DNA of 64,000 nt, taken from contig CADCEV010000004.1 of assembly GCA_902800525.1 (NCBI GenBank), forward strand, positions 183,263-247,262. Reading direction: 5' to 3'. How positions within the stretch are numbered: position 1 is the first letter of the stretch; each line of letters starts with the position of its first letter. This document shows positions 1-7,380 of this stretch, piece by piece. The notes beneath the pieces are model-generated. The model saw nothing but the letters and a program-made list of their open reading frames with translations, was not told the DNA's origin and ran no database searches. Made by a program: the position numbers and the translations under genes. This stretch comes from an uncultured Bacteroidales bacterium. Lineage in GTDB: Bacteria; Bacteroidota; Bacteroidia; Bacteroidales; Paludibacteraceae.

Positions 1-1
1 G

Positions 2-823
2 ATCAGTTCGAACGGTTATGAGATCGACCTGTACAGTTCGGCTAATGGCGAAGACTGGAGTCCGCTTAGTGCTCCGACAGGTCTGCCGATAGGCACCAAA
101 GTGCGTCAGATGATCAGCGACGGCGAGACGCTCTATTACGGGCAGGACAGTTCGGTTTATACTTCCGACGATGCCATCACCTGGACGGAGCACAAGACGA
201 ATTATCCCGTGCGCACTATGCTGATGTACTGGAACGAAGAGATATGGCTGTTGACCGAGCAAAAGGAGCAGTACGAGATTGCCACCTTTGACGGCGACAG
301 CGTGGAGTTACGCAACCTGCTGATTGATGGTGAGTTCCCGATCAGCGATTTTGCGACCGTCTCATTCTTCAACGCCAGCGGCAGAGAGCGGGCGATGATC
401 ATCGGCGGATTTGCGGAGAACGGCAAATCGCTCAACACGCGGTGGAACTTCGAATACTCGCATCACATCAAAGAGAACGGCGGTTACCGCATCCAGGAGT
501 TCTCTATCGACCGGCCTAAATTCACCAGCCTCACCGGCATCTCCACCGTCTATTACAACAACCAGCTGTTGCTCTTCGGCGGTGTGGATTCAAGTATGAA
601 CTATTTCGGTCGGGACATCATGGTTTCCAACAACGAGGGTCTGACCTGGACAGCCGCCGACAGCACGAAGAACCAGCTGCCGGAAGCATACCAGGCACGG
701 CAGAAACAGTCGGCTATCGCGGTGGATGACTATATATACCTCTTCGGCGGTCAGGACGCGCATATGACCTATAGCGACGTCTATCGGGGCAAACTGAACT
801 CCATTAACTGGATCAAAAAATAA
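2..823 (+). CDS. DUF6242-like beta-propeller protein, 5' end outside window
   Basis: The reading frame is open from base 2, so the true start lies upstream; about 273 residues are visible. The sequence has repeated short units with Asp-box/Kelch-like character (TSDDAITWTEH, SNNEGLTWTAADS, LFGGQDAH, LLFGGVDSS), typical of a beta-propeller. Bacteroidales DUF6242 proteins look like this and are usually exported lipoproteins, but the N-terminus that would show a lipobox is missing. It ends 20 bases before pgk on the same strand. No catalytic residues are recognisable and the function is unknown. The family call is by recollection of sequence style and is moderately sure. Confidence 0.6.
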   Translation: MSSNGYEIDLYSSANGEDWSPLSAPTGLPIGTKVRQMISDGETLYYGQDSSVYTSDDAITWTEHKTNYPVRTMLMYWNEEIWLLTEQKEQYEIATFDGDSVELRNLLIDGEFPISDFATVSFFNASGRERAMIIGGFAENGKSLNTRWNFEYSHHIKENGGYRIQEFSIDRPKFTSLTGISTVYYNNQLLLFGGVDSSMNYFGRDIMVSNNEGLTWTAADSTKNQLPEAYQARQKQSAIAVDDYIYLFGGQDAHMTYSDVYRGKLNSINWIKK

Positions 824-843
824 ACAACTAAAATATTAACATT

Positions 844-2094
844 ATGACAATCAAAGATTTCAATTTCGCCGGCAAGAAGGCGATCGTACGTGTGGACTTC
901 AATGTGCCACTGGATGAGAATGGTAAGATCACAGACGACACCCGTATTCGTGGTGCGCTGCCGACCCTGAAACACATTTTGGAGAACGGCGGTGCGCTCA
1001 TCATCATGAGCCATATGGGTAAGCCGAAAGGCAAAGTACAGGCTAAGTTCAGCCTCGGTCAGATCAAAGACGCGGTAGCTGCTGCGTTAGGTTGCCCTGT
1101 TCAGTTTGCAGAGGACTGCGCGAAAGCACAAGACCAGGCAGCTGCGCTCAAACCGGGTGAGGTACTGCTGTTGGAGAACCTGCGTTTCTATCCGGAAGAG
1201 GAAGGCAAACCGGTTGGTATCGAGAAAGAAGATCCGGCTTACGAGGCAGCAAAGAAAGAGATGAAAGCCCGTCAGAAAGAGTTTGCCAAGACTTTGGCTT
1301 CGTATGCAGACTGCTACGTAATGGACGCATTCGGAACGGCTCACCGCAAACATGCTTCGACCGCTGTGATTGCAGACTATTTCGACGCAGACAACAAGAT
1401 GCTCGGTTTCCTGATGGAGAAAGAGGTAGCAGCAGTTGACGCTGTACTGGGCGACATCAAACGTCCGTTCGTGGCTATCATGGGCGGTTCCAAAGTAAGT
1501 TCGAAGATCGGTATCATCGAGAACCTGCTTGGCAAAGTGGACAAACTGATCCTCTGCGGCGGTATGACTTATACGTTTGCAAAAGCACACGGCGGCGAGA
1601 TCGGCAACTCGATCGTAGAGCTCGACAAACTGGATGTAGCTCTGGGCGTTGAGGAGTTGGCAAAGAAGAACGGCGTAGAGCTCGTAATGGCAGAGGACGC
1701 TATCTGCGGCGACAGCTTCAGCAACGATGCCAAACAGCAAGTTTGCCCGTCGAACGCTATTCCCGAGGGCTGGGAAGGTATGGATGCCGGACCTAAAGCA
1801 CAAGAGGCATTCGCCAACGCTATCAAGGGTGCCAAGACCATCCTTTGGAACGGTCCTGCAGGTGTATTCGAGTTCGACAATTTCTGCGACGGAAGCCGCG
1901 CCATCGGTAACGCAGTAGCAGAGGCAACTGCAAACGGTGCTTTCTCGCTCATCGGTGGTGGTGACTCCGTAGCTTGTGTGAACAAATTCGGTCTGGCAGA
2001 CAAGGTTTCGTATATCTCCACCGGCGGCGGTGCACTCCTCGAGGCTATCGAAGGAAAGATTCTTCCGGGTGTTGCTGCCATCAAAGGAGAGTAA
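844..2094 (+). CDS. pgk: Phosphoglycerate kinase
   Basis: Cytosolic glycolytic enzyme that moves a phosphate from 1,3-bisphosphoglycerate to ADP. It has 416 residues, normal for Bacteroidota. The N-terminal substrate-binding motif [10 protein letters not shown] is at about residues 14-23, [11 protein letters not shown] at about 117-127, the hinge [13 protein letters not shown] around 214-226, and the C-terminal nucleotide loop [13 protein letters not shown] at about 377-389. The ATG at 844 opens directly on the conserved N-terminus. The DUF3127 gene follows after a simple AATTGATAATTGACA-type repeat spacer, without an obvious terminator. Confidence 0.97.
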   Translation: MTIKDFNFAGKKAIVRVDFNVPLDENGKITDDTRIRGALPTLKHILENGGALIIMSHMGKPKGKVQAKFSLGQIKDAVAAALGCPVQFAEDCAKAQDQAAALKPGEVLLLENLRFYPEEEGKPVGIEKEDPAYEAAKKEMKARQKEFAKTLASYADCYVMDAFGTAHRKHASTAVIADYFDADNKMLGFLMEKEVAAVDAVLGDIKRPFVAIMGGSKVSSKIGIIENLLGKVDKLILCGGMTYTFAKAHGGEIGNSIVELDKLDVALGVEELAKKNGVELVMAEDAICGDSFSNDAKQQVCPSNAIPEGWEGMDAGPKAQEAFANAIKGAKTILWNGPAGVFEFDNFCDGSRAIGNAVAEATANGAFSLIGGGDSVACVNKFGLADKVSYISTGGGALLEAIEGKILPGVAAIKGE

Positions 2095-2133
2095 GAAATT
2101 GATAATTGATAATTGACAATTGATAATTATACA
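2095..2133. repeat. Simple-word repeat spacer (AATTGATAATTGACAATT)
   Basis: The short gap after pgk is made almost wholly of AATTGATAATTGACAATTGAT words. It is the first of several low-complexity spacers in this window that run up to the next start codon. Confidence 0.7.
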
Positions 2134-2553
2134 ATGGAAATAGTAGGAAAAGTAATACAAGTGCTCCCTATGCAAGAGGGAGTTGGCCGAAACGGTAACC
2201 CCTGGAAATTGCAAGGCTACGTACTCGAGACGCTCGAGAACTATCCTCGCAAAGTGCATTTTGAGGTGTTTGGCGAGGAGCGCATCAAACAGAACCCTTG
2301 CGCCATCGACCAAGTGGTAACGGTTAGTTTCGATATCGAGAGCCGCGAGTTCAACGGCCGTTGGTACACTTCTATCCGTGCATGGCGTATCCAGCAGGGT
2401 GACACGACGCAAGCAGGTGTTCAGCCTGCCGCCGCTCCGGTAGCCGCGCCCGCAGCAGCACCTGCTCCGGCAGCAGCGCCGGTTCAGGGTCCCGCTGCCG
2501 TTGATCCTTTCGATGCTTCCGCCGGTGACGGCACAAGCGATCTGCCCTTCTAA
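2134..2553 (+). CDS. DUF3127 family protein with SSB-like acidic tail
   Basis: 139 residues from the ATG at 2134. An in-frame TTG 21 bases upstream lies inside the repeat spacer and is less likely. The first 90 residues match the Bacteroidota DUF3127 pattern (MEIVGKVIQVLPMQEGVGRNG, then PRKVHFEVFGEERI and VTVSFDIESREFNGRWYTSIRAWRI), which looks like an OB fold. An Ala/Pro-rich linker of about 30 residues follows, and the protein ends in DGTSDLPF. That ending closely resembles the acidic tip by which single-stranded-DNA-binding proteins recruit repair partners. Function is not established. The stop codon overlaps the ATG of the next gene by one base, so the two are translationally coupled. Confidence 0.8.
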   Translation: MEIVGKVIQVLPMQEGVGRNGNPWKLQGYVLETLENYPRKVHFEVFGEERIKQNPCAIDQVVTVSFDIESREFNGRWYTSIRAWRIQQGDTTQAGVQPAAAPVAAPAAAPAPAAAPVQGPAAVDPFDASAGDGTSDLPF

Positions 2554-3476
2554 TGAAAAGGTGGATTAAATACATAGTGATCTTTGCTCTGTTAGCGGGT
2601 GGCGTGATTGTATGCGCCATCCGCTGGCAGGCATGGTTCGGTATGCCGAACGAACCCCAATGGACAGGGGACACCATAGAATACACGTTCCCGCTCTTCG
2701 ACCATGACACAACGCCGGAACAGCTGGAGATCTTGGTCTTGGGCGATATTCACAACCGTCTCAAACGGGAAGACTACGACACATTAGCCGCCCGCGCGCC
2801 GTTTATTGACGGCATCGCTCAGTCGGGAGATTGGATGGACCGCGGGCAGAATTATTACTACCAGATGCTGCTGCGTGAATGGACCAACAGTGCGTTGTAT
2901 GGCACGCCGGTTATCGTAGCACCGGGAAACCACGAGTACTCGAAAGGCGTACATCGTGAGCTTTCGCCGGTGTGGGAAAAGGCCTTTGAACATCCGCATA
3001 ACGGTCCGGCAGGAGTGCCCGGGGTACAGTACTACGTCGATTTTGACCAAGTGCGATTTATTGTCATGGACACGAACCCGTTAGACCGGCTCGTCTATCT
3101 GACGCGCATGCTGACATGGCTTCGCGAGGCGATGTACACAGCCGGAAACCGGTATATCATCGTTATGATGCACCACCCTGTCCTATCGGTGGCAAAAGGG
3201 CGGTTCAATTCGCTTATTTACTCTACGTTCCGCCACGCCTTGGGAGAAGCGGATCTGGTTATCGCGGGTCACGACCACAGTTACATGCGGAAAGGCGGAT
3301 TTGTGGTGTCCAATATCTCCGGTGCCCCCAAGAGACAGCAATTCCGCTACACGCCGGATGTTATTGCCACCGAGCCGGTATATAGTATCATCAAAGCAGA
3401 CAGCTGTCTGACATTCAAGGTCTATCGTTTCAGCGACGGACAAATCATCGACTCTTTGTATGTTAAGCACGACTGA
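2553..3476 (+). CDS. Calcineurin-like metallophosphoesterase, membrane-anchored
   Basis: 307 residues. An N-terminal hydrophobic stretch (about residues 5-25) suggests an inner-membrane anchor or signal sequence. The dimetal phosphoesterase motifs are all present in order: LGDIHN (about 70-75), GDWMDRG (about 92-98), PGNHEYS (about 124-130), MMHHPV (about 205-210) and GHDHSY (about 239-244). The substrate cannot be read from the sequence. It overlaps the DUF3127 gene by one base and its last 17 bases overlap recO, so the three are probably co-transcribed. Confidence 0.88.
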   Translation: MKRWIKYIVIFALLAGGVIVCAIRWQAWFGMPNEPQWTGDTIEYTFPLFDHDTTPEQLEILVLGDIHNRLKREDYDTLAARAPFIDGIAQSGDWMDRGQNYYYQMLLREWTNSALYGTPVIVAPGNHEYSKGVHRELSPVWEKAFEHPHNGPAGVPGVQYYVDFDQVRFIVMDTNPLDRLVYLTRMLTWLREAMYTAGNRYIIVMMHHPVLSVAKGRFNSLIYSTFRHALGEADLVIAGHDHSYMRKGGFVVSNISGAPKRQQFRYTPDVIATEPVYSIIKADSCLTFKVYRFSDGQIIDSLYVKHD

Positions 3477-4035
3477 TGCGATTGTATTGTCGCTTCAGCC
3501 GTATTCGGACAAAGCGCACATTCTGCATGCCTATACGCGCGCGTACGGGCGCGTTAATTATAAGGTATATGGCCTCGGCCGCAAACATGCCATCGGCCTA
3601 TACACCCCGCTTTCCCTCATCCGCGTCACAGCGTCTTATCCCGTTTCCGGCATGCCGACGATTAAAGAGACAACCACTAACGGCTCATCGTTACTTGCCG
3701 ACACGGCATTTTCCCGACAAACCGTCCGTTTGTTTATCAGCGAAGTGCTCTATCATGTATTGCGTCACCCGATGCCGGATGAACCGATGTTTGAATATCT
3801 GACGCAAGCAATCATAGAGTTAAGCAGAACTGAAAAGCCACAGAATTTCCATGTGCAGTTTCTGATCGGTTTAGCCGCGATGTTAGGTTTCGGGATGGAG
3901 CAAGAGCCCTCATTACCGACCTCTCGAAGCGAACGTCAGCAGACCCTGCGCGATCTATGCAAATACTTCGAAGAACATGTTGAAACATGGGAAGAACCCA
4001 AGTCTTTGGACGTTCTAATGGAGGTTTTTGACTAA
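3460..4035 (+). CDS. recO: DNA repair protein RecO, short form
   Basis: 191 residues, shorter than the 230-250 residues usual in Bacteroidota. The N-terminal OB-fold start is clear (DAIVLSLQPYSDKAHILHAYTRAYGR, about residues 6-31), followed by the helical region (TVRLFISEVLYHVLRH). No cysteine zinc motif is present. RecO works with RecR to load RecA at gaps. The C-terminal part appears reduced and the frame ends cleanly at TAA. The gene starts inside the 3' end of the phosphoesterase gene. Confidence 0.82.
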   Translation: MLSTTDAIVLSLQPYSDKAHILHAYTRAYGRVNYKVYGLGRKHAIGLYTPLSLIRVTASYPVSGMPTIKETTTNGSSLLADTAFSRQTVRLFISEVLYHVLRHPMPDEPMFEYLTQAIIELSRTEKPQNFHVQFLIGLAAMLGFGMEQEPSLPTSRSERQQTLRDLCKYFEEHVETWEEPKSLDVLMEVFD

Positions 4036-4069
4036 AAATGAAGAAAAATTGCATTTTCTTGACAAAAAA

Positions 4070-4101
4070 TTTGGTCATGTCAGAAAATTGTTGTAATTTT
4101 G
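4070..4101 (+). promoter_or_regulatory. Bacteroidota-type promoter for rpmH
   Basis: TTTG at 4070-4073 and TAATTTTG at 4094-4101, spaced by 20 bases. This fits the Bacteroidota sigma-ABfr consensus. It lies in the 157-base gap after recO, about 92 bases upstream of rpmH. Confidence 0.75.
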
Positions 4102-4192
4102 CATGCTTTTTTGACGTATAACCCCGTCTTCTCGCCATAAGTGCGCGATTTATTGACAATCTTCGTGAGAAGACATAAAATATTTGAGAACA

Positions 4193-4351
4193 ATGAAACG
4201 TACATTCCAACCATCCCAACGCAAGCGTCGTAACAAACACGGCTTCTTGGAGAGAATGGCCACCGCAAATGGTCGCCGTGTATTGGCAGCACGCCGTGCA
4301 AAAGGTCGTAAGAAACTGACCGTAGCAGACGAAGGTCGCCACAAATTTTAA
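4193..4351 (+). CDS. rpmH: 50S ribosomal protein bL34
   Basis: A 52-residue, very basic protein. It begins [20 protein letters not shown] and contains [21 protein letters not shown], which is the bL34 signature. The length is right for Bacteroidota, whose bL34 carries a short C-terminal extension. It has its own promoter at 4070-4101. Its TAA stop shares one base with the ATG of rbfA, so the two translation-related genes are coupled. Confidence 0.97.
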   Translation: MKRTFQPSQRKRRNKHGFLERMATANGRRVLAARRAKGRKKLTVADEGRHKF

Positions 4352-4686
4352 TGGAGTCGACTAGACAACACAAGATCGCTCGGCTCATTCAAAAGGACAT
4401 GAGCGATATTTTATTGCGGTACGCGCACACGCTTCATGGAACATTGATTTCCGTGAGCGAAGTGCGTGTGTCGTCAGATCTCTCTATTGCGCACATTTAT
4501 CTGTCCATCTTCCCTCATGACAAGGTGGCAGAGACGATGACGCTGATTGAAGAGAACACCCACCGTTTGCGCGGTGAGCTCGGCACATTGGAGCGTCATC
4601 AACTGCGTATTATTCCGGAGATCATCTTCCATTTGGACGAGACCATAGACCGGATGGAGCGCATTGATGAATTGCTCGGCAAATGA
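4351..4686 (+). CDS. rbfA: Ribosome-binding factor A
   Basis: 111 residues with a KH-type fold, acting in maturation of the 16S rRNA 5' end on the 30S subunit. The family pattern is visible: ARLIQKDMSDILLRYAH near the N-terminus, SEVRVSSDLSIAHIYLSIFP in the middle (about residues 36-55), then LGTLERHQLRIIPEIIFHLDETID with the conserved P-E-I-x-F-x-x-D. It overlaps the stop of rpmH by one base and the start of the permease gene by four. Confidence 0.93.
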   Translation: MESTRQHKIARLIQKDMSDILLRYAHTLHGTLISVSEVRVSSDLSIAHIYLSIFPHDKVAETMTLIEENTHRLRGELGTLERHQLRIIPEIIFHLDETIDRMERIDELLGK

Positions 4687-5900
4687 ATTTCGAAAGTCTT
4701 ATAGCTTGGCGTTACCTATTCTCGAAGAAAGGTCACAACGCGATCAATATTATCTCGGGCATTAGTGCCGGAGCGCTTGCTATTGTAACGGCGGCGATGA
4801 TCTGCGTGCTAAGTGTAATGAACGGTTTCGGCTCGTTGGTAGAGCAGATGTTCTCGGAGTTCGACCCGGTACTGATGGTAGTGCCGGCCGAAGGACAGAC
4901 TTTGCGTACCGACACGATGCCGGTTCTTTCTTTATACGCGCGCGAGGACGTGGAAGCCATCTCCGCGCAGTTGGAACAGACAGCACTCATTCGTTACAAA
5001 GATCATCAGACGCCGGCACGCGTAATGGGTGTAGATTCGCTTTTCACCCGCACGGCGCATATTGATTCGATCATTACGGACGGTTATTACAGCGTGTGGG
5101 ACGGTGCTTTTGACCGCACAGTGTTAGGTCGCGGTTTGGCGGCAGAGATCGGCATGAACGCCCATTTCACCGGTGCGCTGCATCTATATGCGCCGGAGCG
5201 GACAGGAAAAATCAACATGTTGCGTCCGGATAAGTCGCTTAGGCATGAGCACGCATTCATCGCCGGCACGTTTGCAGTGAACCAAGTGGGCTATGACGAC
5301 CAACTGCTATTAGTTTCCCTGCCTTTGGCACGTCGCCTCTTCGGCTACGACGACCAAACCGTTAGCGCACTTCGCATTCAACCTAAAGAGGGGGTAAAAG
5401 TGTCCGCCCTCAAACATCAGATAGCCACTACGCTCGGAGAGGGTTTCCGTGTACTCGACCGCTATGAACAGCAAGCGGACTTCTTCCGTATTCTGCGCAT
5501 AGAAAAACTGCTGACCGTGCTGCTGTTGGTGTTCATTCTGCTTATCGCCAGTTTTAATATTATCGGTTCGCTCTCAATGCTTATTATCGACAAGCGCGAG
5601 GACATCCGTATTCTCTCGCATATGGGCGCGGACGAACCCACTATCCGCCGTGTATTCCTGTTAGAAGGCTGGCTGATCTCGTCTTTAGGCACGATCATCG
5701 GTCTTATTTCGGGTGTTTTGCTCTGTTTGGGGCAAGAGCACTACAGTTGGCTTAAACTCGGCGATGGCACGGAATATGTTATCTCCGCTTACCCGGTTCA
5801 AGTGCAAATGCCGGATGTGCTGTTGGTGGCAGTTATTGTGCTGGCATTGGGATTCATTGCCGCGTATTACCCCACTAAAAAGTTGAGAGTTGAGAGTTGA
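4683..5900 (+). CDS. FtsX-like ABC transporter permease (LolC/LolE type)
   Basis: 405 residues. Topology is one N-terminal transmembrane segment (about 20-45), a large periplasmic domain (about 46-265), and three C-terminal segments (about 272-300, 325-350, 370-392). The opening (FESLIAWRYLFSKKGHNAINIISGIS) is characteristic of the LolC/E family, which moves lipoproteins from the inner membrane to LolA. The matching ATPase is not in the window. The final residues KKLRVES are encoded by the first units of a GAGAGTT tandem repeat that continues past the stop codon. Confidence 0.85.
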   Translation: MNFESLIAWRYLFSKKGHNAINIISGISAGALAIVTAAMICVLSVMNGFGSLVEQMFSEFDPVLMVVPAEGQTLRTDTMPVLSLYAREDVEAISAQLEQTALIRYKDHQTPARVMGVDSLFTRTAHIDSIITDGYYSVWDGAFDRTVLGRGLAAEIGMNAHFTGALHLYAPERTGKINMLRPDKSLRHEHAFIAGTFAVNQVGYDDQLLLVSLPLARRLFGYDDQTVSALRIQPKEGVKVSALKHQIATTLGEGFRVLDRYEQQADFFRILRIEKLLTVLLLVFILLIASFNIIGSLSMLIIDKREDIRILSHMGADEPTIRRVFLLEGWLISSLGTIIGLISGVLLCLGQEHYSWLKLGDGTEYVISAYPVQVQMPDVLLVAVIVLALGFIAAYYPTKKLRVES

Positions 5901-5905
5901 GAGTT
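5878..5905. repeat. GTTGAGA tandem repeat spanning a stop codon
   Basis: Three to four copies of AGTTGAGAG cover the last codons and stop of the permease gene and reach the ATG of the following lipoprotein gene at 5906. The repeat therefore supplies the whole upstream ribosome-binding region of that gene. Confidence 0.7.
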
Positions 5906-6439
5906 ATGAAAAAAGAATATTTTGTCATCTTGATAGGCTGTTTGTTGAGCGTAATGGCCTGCACGAAGCGACAGCCATATGTCTATCGCGGTTTGCCCGA
6001 CGAGTATGAAATAGCTTACGAGGAGATATACGGGCATTGTTACGATTCGATAGCACAAGCGGTAGTAGCGTTAGACCTCTATTCTGAAGGTTTGGAATTA
6101 GACAAGAACCACCGGATCAAAGGTACAGGTTACAACCTCTATCTATCCGATATTTTTGTGCCGGATTCGCTGTTAAAAGAGGGCTCGTATCGTCATTCCA
6201 AAGACGGCGAGGCTTTCACTTTTCTGCCCGGACGCGACTACGACGGCACGCCGCACGGGATGTATATTCTCAATATCGAAGAGAACAAGGTCATCGGCAT
6301 TCAGGTCCTGGATTCGGGTTCGTTCGTCTTTCGCAACGACAGCCTGCTATTCACGCTCTATTACAAGAACGCGTACGGTTATCGCGCCGTTTATTCACCC
6401 ACTTTCCACGGCACACTCATTCCATGGCGAAAGAAATAA
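5906..6439 (+). CDS. Hypothetical lipoprotein
   Basis: 177 residues from the ATG at 5906; the in-frame TTG at 5897 lies inside a repeat and is not favoured. The N-terminus is a signal peptide with a lipobox ([18 protein letters not shown], lipidated Cys near residue 16), so the product is a membrane lipoprotein. The rest is a soluble, tyrosine- and acid-rich domain with no motif I recognise. Its last 16 bases overlap xerD, which suggests co-expression with the recombinase but gives no functional link. Confidence 0.75.
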   Translation: MKKEYFVILIGCLLSVMACTKRQPYVYRGLPDEYEIAYEEIYGHCYDSIAQAVVALDLYSEGLELDKNHRIKGTGYNLYLSDIFVPDSLLKEGSYRHSKDGEAFTFLPGRDYDGTPHGMYILNIEENKVIGIQVLDSGSFVFRNDSLLFTLYYKNAYGYRAVYSPTFHGTLIPWRKK

Positions 6440-7335
6440 AATCGGATGAGCAGCTGCGCAAGGAATACCACACGTGGCTGCGTTTGGAGCGCGGATATTC
6501 GTCCAATACCATTGAGGGCTACGAGATGGATTTGGACAAACTGCGTGCCTATGCCGCCGAGCATGGATTAGACTATGTGTATTTAGAGTTTGAAAAACTG
6601 CAAGAATGCATTTATGCGTTGTGCAAGGAACTTCGCTCGGAAGCCACACAGGCCCGGCTTTTAGCCGGTATTCATTCGTGGTACCGGTTTTTGCTGTACA
6701 AAGATTATATTGAGCAGGATCCCTCGGAACTGTTGGAAGGTCCCAAGAAATCTAAACACCTGCCGACCGTGCTGTCTTTGGACGAGATCAACCGGATGAT
6801 GGCAGCGATCGACCTTTCCTCCAACGAGGGTCACCGAAACCGCGCGATGATGGAGATGCTGTACGGCAGCGGTCTGCGTGTAAGCGAATTAGTGGGTCTG
6901 CAACTGAGTAAGATCTACCTCGACGAACATTATATGCTGATTGAAGGCAAGGGTTCCAAACAGCGGTTGGTTCCTCTGTCGCCGGTAGCCGAAGAATGGT
7001 TCGGTTATTGGATGCAGGAGCGCAGTACATGGCCACTCAAGCCGGAGTCGAAAGACATAGCCTTTGTGAACCGTTACGGTCGCCCCATGACGCGGGCTAT
7101 GGTGTTCACTATCGTGCGCCGGTTATGCGCAGAAGCCGGGATCACCAAGACCGTTTCGCCGCACACTTTGCGGCATTCATTCGCGACCCATCTGCTGCAA
7201 AACGGAGCGGATCTGAGGATCATCCAGCAGTTATTAGGTCACGAGGACTTGGCTACGACCGAGATATACACCCATTTGGACGTGGCAGATCTGCGCAAGG
7301 CGGTATTGGAGTGCCATCCGGCTAATAAAAGTTGA
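6424..7335 (+). CDS. xerD: Tyrosine recombinase XerD/XerC
   Basis: 303 residues. It resolves chromosome dimers at the dif site with its partner recombinase and FtsK, which is encoded about 10 kb away. All catalytic residues are visible: Arg152 (GSGLRVSEL), Lys176 (GKGSKQR), His247 and Arg250 ([12 protein letters not shown]), His273 (LGHEDL) and Tyr282 (EIYTHL). The N-terminal SAM-like DNA-binding domain covers about residues 10-95. Whether this is the XerC or the XerD paralogue cannot be settled from one sequence. Confidence 0.92.
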   Translation: MAKEIKSDEQLRKEYHTWLRLERGYSSNTIEGYEMDLDKLRAYAAEHGLDYVYLEFEKLQECIYALCKELRSEATQARLLAGIHSWYRFLLYKDYIEQDPSELLEGPKKSKHLPTVLSLDEINRMMAAIDLSSNEGHRNRAMMEMLYGSGLRVSELVGLQLSKIYLDEHYMLIEGKGSKQRLVPLSPVAEEWFGYWMQERSTWPLKPESKDIAFVNRYGRPMTRAMVFTIVRRLCAEAGITKTVSPHTLRHSFATHLLQNGADLRIIQQLLGHEDLATTEIYTHLDVADLRKAVLECHPANKS

Positions 7336-7380
7336 GAGTTGAGAGTTGAGAGAAGTCTCCTAGTTGAAAGTTGATAGTTG
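7333..7380. repeat. GTTGAGA / GTTGAAA simple repeat before the DUF5686 gene
   Basis: GTTGAGAGTTGAGAGTTGAGAG is followed by GTTGAAAGTTGATAGTTGAAAG. The spacer supplies the TTG at 7378, which is the only start codon that gives the downstream gene a full signal peptide. Confidence 0.7.

Noticed and set aside
1087-2412. Long minus-strand frame opposite pgk
   Set aside because: Shadow of pgk. The plus strand encodes a complete, conserved phosphoglycerate kinase.
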